Part shown: positions 63,827 through 64,000 of the stretch, in pieces
Layout of the letters: the number at the start of each line of letters is the position of its first letter
Position numbering within the stretch: the first letter of the stretch is position 1
Assembly (NCBI RefSeq): GCF_019900845.1
Contig: NZ_CP074570.1
Coordinates: 3,534,001 to 3,598,000, forward strand
DNA length: 64,000 nt
Source: Paraneptunicella aestuarii
GTDB taxonomy: Bacteria; Pseudomonadota; Gammaproteobacteria; Enterobacterales; Alteromonadaceae
Reading direction: 5' to 3'
Notes under the pieces: generated by a model
Database searches by the model: none
Told to the model about the DNA's origin: nothing
The model's input: the letters and a program-made list of their open reading frames with translations, nothing else
Translations under genes and position numbers: made by a program

Positions 63827-64000
63827 TTAACCCAACAACTCGTCCAGTTTTGCATTCACAGATTCAACTGCCACGCTGGCGTCTACTTTGTGGTACTGGC
63901 AATTATTTTGTGACGCTTCATTCAGATAGTAATCAACAAGAGGCTTGGTTTGCTCATGGTAAACCGCCAAACGCTTTCTTACGGTTGATTCTTCGTCGTC
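63827..64000 (-). CDS. adk: Adenylate kinase, C-terminal part
   Basis: The gene runs off the right end of the window; 57 codons and the stop are seen. DDEESTVRKRLAVYHEQTKPLVDYY and the KVDASVAVESV segment match the end of E. coli Adk ([23 protein letters not shown]) closely. Interconverts ATP, AMP and ADP. Confidence 0.92.
   Translation of the reverse strand, partial: DDEESTVRKRLAVYHEQTKPLVDYYLNEASQNNCQYHKVDASVAVESVNAKLDELLG

Overview
This window looks like a chromosomal segment of a free-living, probably marine, gammaproteobacterium, most like the Alteromonadales and relatives. The evidence is a hisGDC(NB)HAF(IE) operon with a polyhistidine leader and attenuator, a gcvTHP operon with a one-piece GcvP, a long TonB-dependent receptor, the YceJ/YceI pair, an adk end, and fatty-acid and acrylyl-CoA type enzymes. 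Genus cannot be fixed from sequence reading alone.

Layout. (1) 0-19 kb is mainly metabolism and envelope: a thiolase, an unknown small beta-rich protein, a LuxE-like/LuxC-like acyl-activation and reduction pair, an M14 deacylase-like protein with a GCS2 ligase, an AraC regulator with an acyl-CoA dehydrogenase, two oxidoreductases, a TonB receptor, a LOG-family protein and an Omp85-type barrel. (2) 19.5-23.5 kb is an accessory patch. It holds two paralogous small HTH proteins, an 18-bp perfect inverted repeat in a divergent promoter region, two small possibly related proteins plus a 3' remnant of one of them, a 102-bp tandem repeat array, a MITE-like element, a membrane protein, a small secreted peptide and an antitoxin remnant. 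(3) 23.5-36.6 kb is a defence island: Mrr, then hsdM, hsdS, an FRG-domain gene, a truncated rhuM, a DUF1016 nuclease and hsdR, followed on the other strand by an ATPase/HNH pair resembling Septu. (4) 36.7-50.4 kb is core metabolism: gcvTHP, a solitary signal peptidase I and the complete his operon. (5) 50.7-64 kb holds yceJI, a protein resembling Rhodococcus Vap proteins, an SDR, a two-gene NTPase operon preceded by 16-bp tandem repeats, the btuD-btuC-cobO-btuF corrinoid operon, a small heat-shock gene with a ROSE-like thermometer, a MAPEG protein, a hydrolase and the 3' end of adk.

Most interesting point: the FRG-domain protein encoded between hsdS and hsdR ends in about 75 residues that align without gaps with the C-terminus of the HsdR of the same locus. 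In EcoR124-type enzymes that end is thought to contact the methyltransferase. The inference is that the FRG protein is an alternative effector docking on the same HsdM2S core as HsdR, a possible two-effector type I system. Other leads are the LuxE/LuxC-like pair without luciferase, the Vap-like protein, the tandem-repeat-controlled NTPase/TPR pair, and several short tandem repeats at coding boundaries (14-bp x5 over a start codon, 15-bp x3 over a stop codon, 51-bp x4 inside hsdM, 18-bp x3 inside hsdR). All statements come from reading the sequence and from general family knowledge; no database search was run.
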